From Planctomycetota bacterium (GTDB lineage Bacteria > Planctomycetota > Planctomycetia > Pirellulales > Thermoguttaceae), in the NCBI GenBank assembly GCA_021784975.1, contig JAJYGU010000452.1:1-36824 (forward strand): a DNA stretch of 36,824 nt. Direction: 5' to 3'. The position numbers and the translations under genes are program-made. How positions within the stretch are numbered: position 1 is the stretch's first letter; every line of letters starts with the position of its first letter. Positions 32,601 through 36,824 of this stretch are shown here, in pieces. The notes beneath the pieces are model-generated. The model saw only the letters and a program-made list of their open reading frames with translations, was not told the origin of the DNA and ran no database searches.

Positions 32601-34664
32601 ATGGTCTCTCACAAGGTGAAACCCGCCAACCTGCCCAACCCGGTGGGAACTTGGCTATGGCTCCTGGGGTTGGCCAGTCTGACCGGCGTCGTGGCCGGGC
32701 TGTCGGCGGCCGCGCTGGATTGGAGCCTCGAGAAGGGGATCGACGCGGTCATTGGTCGGGTCGCCCCGCTGGACGTCGGGGAGATTTTCGCGTTTCATCC
32801 GCTGGTCCTCATCTTGCCTGCGGTCGGCGGACTGGCCTCGGCCTTGATAGTCATGTGGCTGTGCCCGACATTCACCCGCCAGGGGGCGAATGCGATGATT
32901 CGGGCATTTCACCGGCAGCGGGGCGAGTTGGAATTGCGGGGGCCAACCGTCAAGGCGGCTGCCTCGGTGGTGGTTATTTCCTGCGGAGGCTCGGCGGGGC
33001 CGGAAAGCCCCATCGCGGCCTTGGGGGCCGCCATCGGATCCCTGTGTGGAAAGCTGTTCCACGTGTCGCCTGCCCAGCGGCGGGTGCTGTTAATCGCGGG
33101 CTGCGCGTCGGGCATCGGGGCGATCTTCCATTGCCCGCTGGGCGGGGCCCTGTTCGCCATCAGCGTGCTTTATAGTGAACCGGACTACGAGACCGATGCG
33201 ATCATGCCCTCGCTGGTCGCTTCGGTGATGGGCCACTCCACCTTCATGGCCCTGTTGGGCCAGGACAAGTTCCTGGTTCGCGGGTGCGCGAGCTTGTTGT
33301 TCCGGTCGCCGTTGGAACTGGTGCTGTTCTTGGCGTTGGGGGTGGTATGTGGTCTGACGGCGATCTTTTTCGGGCTGAGTTTCCGCTTCGTCCGCTGGGT
33401 GAAAGGCGTCGGCCGGCTTCCACGGTGGCTATGGCCGGCGGTTGGGGGCTTGGCCACCGGCGGGTTGGCCTGTTTTCTGCCCCAGGTGATGGATGCCCGC
33501 TATGATTTCGTTCGCGCAATCATGGACGGGTCGGTGTTTGCCGGCGGGGCCGCCCATTCGTGGTGGTGGTGGACCGCTTTGTTTGGCGCCCTGGTCCTAG
33601 TGAAATGTATGGCAACCGCCTGCACGATCGGCAGCGGCGGGGCGGGCGGGGCGTTGGGGCCCGCGTTGGCCATCGGGGGCTTTGCCGGGGCCGCGCTGGG
33701 GGCGATCTGCGAGGCCCTCGTGCCCGGCATGTTCCCCGAGCCGCTGCGGCAAGCGCTCATCCCGGTGGGCATGGGCGGGGTGCTGGCGGCCAGTATGCGG
33801 GTCCCGCTGGCGGCCATCGTTATGATCGTCGAGATGACCGGAAGCTACGGCCTGATCGTCCCGATTATGCTGGTTTGCGTGACCGCCTACCTGATCGGAC
33901 GCCGCTGGGGGCTGCTGGACGAGCAGGTTCCGTCGAGCGTCGAATCGCCGATCCACACCGCCGACGTGGTCGTCCGCTTGCTGGAGTCGTCGCGAATCGG
34001 CGAACTGGTCGAGGTCGACGGCAGCCCCGTCGTTCCTCCGGACACCCACCTGAATCAACTGGTCCAGCAACTTAAGCCGGGACAACAGCCGGCCTTCATG
34101 GTGGTCCGGGACCGGCGCCTGCTGGGCGTGATCACCGTGCCCGACCTGGCCCATGTCCTCTGCAACTCCCAGCTCAACCGGGTGGTGATCGCCCACGATA
34201 TCATGAACGAGCAAACCCATGCCCTCACCCCCGACCGCAGCCTCTACGACGCCTTGGAAGTGTTTCGCAATAGCCAGCGTGCGGTCCTGCCGGTAGTCTC
34301 CCGCGAGCCGCCCCATTACTTTCTGGGGGCGGTGAGCCGGCGGACCATCTTCGACACCCTGGTCGAGCGGATCCACAGCATGAAGGAAATCGCCTTGGGC
34401 GAGCACAAGGGGCTGCTGGCCATCGAGGAAGAGGCCCGCTTGGACCACCTCTTGATGGCGGTCACCAACGGCCACGGTCCCCAAGTCAAGCGGTTGATGG
34501 TGCCGCTGGAGGTGCTGGGCAAGTCCATCCACGAATCCCAGTTCCGCAGCCGCTACGGTCTGCAGATCGTGGCCGTCGAACAGCCGGATGGAGTGATCCA
34601 GAGCCCGCCCGACTTGTACGTCCCGTTGGAGAGCTCGCAACGGCTACTGGTGATCTCGGCTTGA
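32601..34664 (+). CDS. ClC-family chloride channel/transporter with CBS pair and TrkA-C domain
   Basis: This 687-residue membrane protein has a ClC core over about residues 1-430, with many hydrophobic helices. The selectivity-filter-like loops are CGGSAGPESPIAALGAAIGS (about 128-147) and GSGGAGGALGPALAIGGFAGAALG. MGGVLAASMRVPLAAIVMIVEMTGSYG lies near the end of the core. Two CBS domains follow (about 450-590), normally nucleotide-binding regulatory modules. The last 80 residues match a TrkA-C/RCK-C domain (VLGKSIHESQFRSRYGLQIVAVEQPDG). It should move chloride or another anion across the inner membrane. ATG at 32601 was chosen because AGGG precedes it; an in-frame start at 32526 adds 25 hydrophilic residues. 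Its 3' end overlaps the convergent gene by 21 bp. Confidence 0.92.
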   Translation: MVSHKVKPANLPNPVGTWLWLLGLASLTGVVAGLSAAALDWSLEKGIDAVIGRVAPLDVGEIFAFHPLVLILPAVGGLASALIVMWLCPTFTRQGANAMIRAFHRQRGELELRGPTVKAAASVVVISCGGSAGPESPIAALGAAIGSLCGKLFHVSPAQRRVLLIAGCASGIGAIFHCPLGGALFAISVLYSEPDYETDAIMPSLVASVMGHSTFMALLGQDKFLVRGCASLLFRSPLELVLFLALGVVCGLTAIFFGLSFRFVRWVKGVGRLPRWLWPAVGGLATGGLACFLPQVMDARYDFVRAIMDGSVFAGGAAHSWWWWTALFGALVLVKCMATACTIGSGGAGGALGPALAIGGFAGAALGAICEALVPGMFPEPLRQALIPVGMGGVLAASMRVPLAAIVMIVEMTGSYGLIVPIMLVCVTAYLIGRRWGLLDEQVPSSVESPIHTADVVVRLLESSRIGELVEVDGSPVVPPDTHLNQLVQQLKPGQQPAFMVVRDRRLLGVITVPDLAHVLCNSQLNRVVIAHDIMNEQTHALTPDRSLYDALEVFRNSQRAVLPVVSREPPHYFLGAVSRRTIFDTLVERIHSMKEIALGEHKGLLAIEEEARLDHLLMAVTNGHGPQVKRLMVPLEVLGKSIHESQFRSRYGLQIVAVEQPDGVIQSPPDLYVPLESSQRLLVISA

Positions 34665-36491
34665 CGGCTGCGGTGAGCGCGGTTGGCGGTTCCACCATTG
34701 CTGCACGCGAGCCGGCGACTGCGGGCTCTGGAAGCGATAGCCGTCAAGGTGCAGGCTAAGCATCAAGGGGTCGTGGATCGGCACGAGTTTGAAATCGGCG
34801 GGACGCTCTCCGTGCCGCTTGAGCAAGAGGGCAGCGGCAGTGGCCCCGATTTCCGCAGCCGGCAACGTGCGGCTTGCACGCGGCGCCGCCTTTCCCGCGG
34901 AATCATCGTCCTCGTCCGGCGTCGGTGGCCGGTGGGCACTGGAACTTTCCCGGAGGGCATCCTGGTTGCCGATCTGCCCGGCTAGCCATTCGTCGACCCC
35001 CCGCCACGGATCGCGAGTGGCGAGGGACAGGGCTGCCAGCCACTCGAGCCGGTAGGGCGAGGCCGGCGTGGGGGGAAGAAACCGTCGCTGGGCGATGGCT
35101 TCCGTCAAACCGGCAGTGGCCTCCTGGGTGCCGTCGATCGCCAGTTGAGCGCAGATCCTGCCAAACCGGCTGGGTTGTCCACCCGTCACGGCGGCAGGCG
35201 GACCGGTTTGCGGGCCGTCCTCGACCAGCAAAAAGTATCGGCCCGCAAATCGCGACACTTCCCTCGGGTCGAGACCGGCCAGCATCTGCAATTCCGGCTC
35301 GGTCAGCAGATGCTTGTCTGCCAAAAACCGATCGAGAGTGCGGCGGCTCAGGGCAGCCAGCCGCGTTGCCTGGTCGGTTTGCACGTAGTAGGCGTAGGCC
35401 AGGCGGCGCCGCGGCGTCGGCAAGTTGACCAGGTGAAACATCGCCCCCGGCTGCTTGGGGTGCGGAAAGGCCACGCCCACCGGATAATCGCCGGGCGAAA
35501 GCGAATTGCCGCTGACGCAATGCGCCGTGTGCTCATCCACACGATCAAAGTAGCTGGGCCGGGTGGCCCCGGGTGACATCAGGGGCACCCCTACGATGAG
35601 GTGTTGCTCACCCAGATGCCGGCGGCCGTACCAGTATTCGGCCACCATAGCCGGCTTGGTCAGATCAAGTAGGTCTTGCAATCGCCCTGCGGCCGCTGCT
35701 TCTAGTCCCTGATCCAGCCGCGCCTGCAAGGCCTGGACCACGCGCGGCGTGCAGCGGTCGCTGGCCAGCAGCACCAGCAACTCGCGGCGGGCGGTGCGAT
35801 GCAGGCGCCACCGCCCCGGTCTCTTGCCCGCCGGGGTGGGACGGGCTAAATCGTCGACCCACTGGCGGATCTGCTCATCGCTGGCCGGCGGCAGCCTCGA
35901 GGCCGACGGCTCGCTCAACAACCACGCCCCCCACGCACGTTTCCAGGCTGACTCCAGCGGACCTTCGGCGTCGGCCGGCTGAGCCGTGTCGGCCAGCCGC
36001 CGCTTCAGCCGCAGCAAAAGCGGACCCACCAGCTTCGGATTGCTCAACAGCCATTCCAGCCGCTCTACGGCGCCGCGGCGGGCCGCGTAGGACTCATCGT
36101 CCAACTGCCGCACCACCCGATCGAGTTCCGCGTCGGACACTGAAGCGGCCGGCGGCAACGGGGTAGGCGGCAGGCGGCGAACCCACTGCTCCAAGCGCCA
36201 GCGGACCTCAAACGAAATGTCCGCCCGCAATAACCATCGGCGGAACTCGGCCGACAACCAAGGGGCCAGTTCCGGCTGGCCCACCATAGTCTCCAATCGG
36301 GCAGCCGCCGCCCGGCGGTCATCGAACCGCTCACTATCCAGCTCGCCGATCAGCCGGGCGACCTCGACCTTCAACTGCTGTAGGCGGCCCGCTGGCTTAG
36401 CTGTGGATGTTGCGCCGGTCGGTGGAGCGCCGTCGCCGACCGCCGGCGCGGCGAGGAGGAATATTGCCAAGATGTTCAGCGGGCGCAGCAC
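34644..36491 (-). CDS. Exported protein of unknown function with HEAT-like repeats
   Basis: I do not recognise this 615-residue protein as a whole. A signal peptide (LRPLNILAIFLLAAPAVGDG) follows the GTG at 36491, which I prefer to the track ATG at 36719; the sequence between them is repeat-bearing and not coding-like. About residues 30-170 contain two HEAT-like units of the kind common in secreted planctomycete proteins (LIGELDSERFDDRRAAAARLE and VVRQLDDESYAARRGAVERLEWLL). The middle and C-terminal parts have no clear motif; segments such as HCVSGNSLSPGDYPVGVAFPHP suggest a beta-rich domain. It overlaps the last 21 bp of the convergent ClC gene. Confidence 0.78.
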   Translation of the reverse strand: MLRPLNILAIFLLAAPAVGDGAPPTGATSTAKPAGRLQQLKVEVARLIGELDSERFDDRRAAAARLETMVGQPELAPWLSAEFRRWLLRADISFEVRWRLEQWVRRLPPTPLPPAASVSDAELDRVVRQLDDESYAARRGAVERLEWLLSNPKLVGPLLLRLKRRLADTAQPADAEGPLESAWKRAWGAWLLSEPSASRLPPASDEQIRQWVDDLARPTPAGKRPGRWRLHRTARRELLVLLASDRCTPRVVQALQARLDQGLEAAAAGRLQDLLDLTKPAMVAEYWYGRRHLGEQHLIVGVPLMSPGATRPSYFDRVDEHTAHCVSGNSLSPGDYPVGVAFPHPKQPGAMFHLVNLPTPRRRLAYAYYVQTDQATRLAALSRRTLDRFLADKHLLTEPELQMLAGLDPREVSRFAGRYFLLVEDGPQTGPPAAVTGGQPSRFGRICAQLAIDGTQEATAGLTEAIAQRRFLPPTPASPYRLEWLAALSLATRDPWRGVDEWLAGQIGNQDALRESSSAHRPPTPDEDDDSAGKAAPRASRTLPAAEIGATAAALLLKRHGERPADFKLVPIHDPLMLSLHLDGYRFQSPQSPARVQQWWNRQPRSPQPSSRDHQ

Positions 36492-36794
36492 TGCGGGTAA
36501 TGGTGAAAACGGGGTTTCAAGTTGAACGATACCACCGGAAGCCAACGAAGGGTAGCCGTCAAGGTGGGGGGGATGGACGCCGGTCAGGCTGATCTCTGGG
36601 ACTGTCCCGATTTTTGCGGCGATCGTGCTGCGCACGGTGCCCGGCCACAAGAATGAAATCGTCCGCTCTGCGCGCCGTTTGACACCGAATTCGGTACCGG
36701 CTTGATCTTGCGTCGCCACGACATTTGCATTACAAGTCGCCGCTCAAAGACGTCTCGGAAACGGGCAGACTTCACAGCATAGCGAGGAGTTGCC
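36492..36794. other. Divergent intergenic region
   Basis: These 303 bp between the HEAT-like gene and the rightward partial gene contain the half copy of the REP-like element at 36598. They also contain an AT-richer stretch near 36720-36740 that may hold promoters. No gene is supported. Confidence 0.45.
36598..36615. repeat. Half copy of the GGGACTGTCCC REP-like element
   Basis: GGGACTGTCCCGATTTTT matches the left half of the element at 27956 (GGGACGGTCCCGATTTTTT). The right half of the long hairpin is not found downstream. Confidence 0.6.
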
Positions 36795-36824
36795 ATGCAT
36801 CGCAGGGGAATCTGGCTGATGGTC
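36795..36824 (+). CDS. Start of an exported protein, cut by the window edge
   Basis: Ten codons (MHRRGIWLMV) follow an ATG with GAGGAG 5 nt upstream. Two arginines followed by hydrophobic residues look like the start of a signal peptide. Nothing else can be said because the gene leaves the window. Confidence 0.5.
   Translation, partial: MHRRGIWLMV

Noticed and set aside
32383-32601. 72-aa minus-strand ORF over the ClC leader
   Set aside because: Very basic, no family resemblance I can support, and it ends inside the putative promoter/leader region.
1-36824. CRISPR arrays, rRNA genes or complete insertion sequences
   Set aside because: No regularly spaced direct repeats, rRNA sequence or transposase other than the integrase fragment was seen.

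Overview
The window looks like a high-GC chromosome segment from a planctomycete, probably a member of the Pirellulales. That placement is inferred from gene content. It carries twin-arginine (Tat) exported Gfo/Idh/MocA and aldo/keto-reductase-like proteins, a secreted squalene-cyclase-like protein, exported proteins with long Ala/Lys/Pro linkers, secreted proteins with HEAT-like repeats, and several families of short palindromic dispersed repeats. No rRNA or phylogenetic marker was compared. No CRISPR array, rRNA or complete insertion sequence is visible.

Left end (1-527): the C-terminal catalytic part of a tyrosine recombinase runs off the left edge. It points at the 3' end of a tRNA-Phe(GAA) gene 40 bp away, the usual arrangement at the end of an element integrated in a tRNA gene. 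Chromosomal genes follow.

1051-4415 holds the most striking locus. A single-chain, TPP-dependent 2-oxoacid dehydrogenase E1 (alpha and beta fused) is translationally coupled to a protein that joins a lipoyl domain to a complete ketoacyl-ACP synthase III (KAS III, FabH-like). No E2 acyltransferase or E3 lies next to them. The simplest reading is a route in which the acyl group from 2-oxoacid decarboxylation passes from the lipoyl arm directly to the KAS III cysteine, priming a condensation without free acyl-CoA. This is an inference.

4644-14855: an exported HlyD-type adaptor with an exported alpha/alpha-toroid (squalene-cyclase-like) protein; a YjbQ-family protein; a Tat-exported oxidoreductase; flotillin-like floA overlapping an unknown membrane-anchored partner; then a leftward pair of a Tat-exported degenerate aldo/keto reductase and a tetraheme cytochrome c; and a leftward exported TIM-barrel sugar isomerase/epimerase-like protein.

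15292-24942: a pseudo-receiver protein coupled to a MazG-like pyrophosphohydrolase, an exported cyclophilin, rsmD, a large unknown exported protein, galE, and a membrane-anchored SurA/PpiD-like chaperone.

25213-36824: topA with a C-terminal domain of four GRYGPYV-type repeats, trpF, a glycosyltransferase plus ChbG/HpnK-type deacetylase pair, a short uvrC lacking its helix-hairpin-helix end, a ClC channel with CBS and TrkA-C domains behind a hairpin-rich leader, a secreted HEAT-like protein, and the first ten codons of another exported protein. Intergenic regions carry at least six palindromic elements, some present twice in the window.
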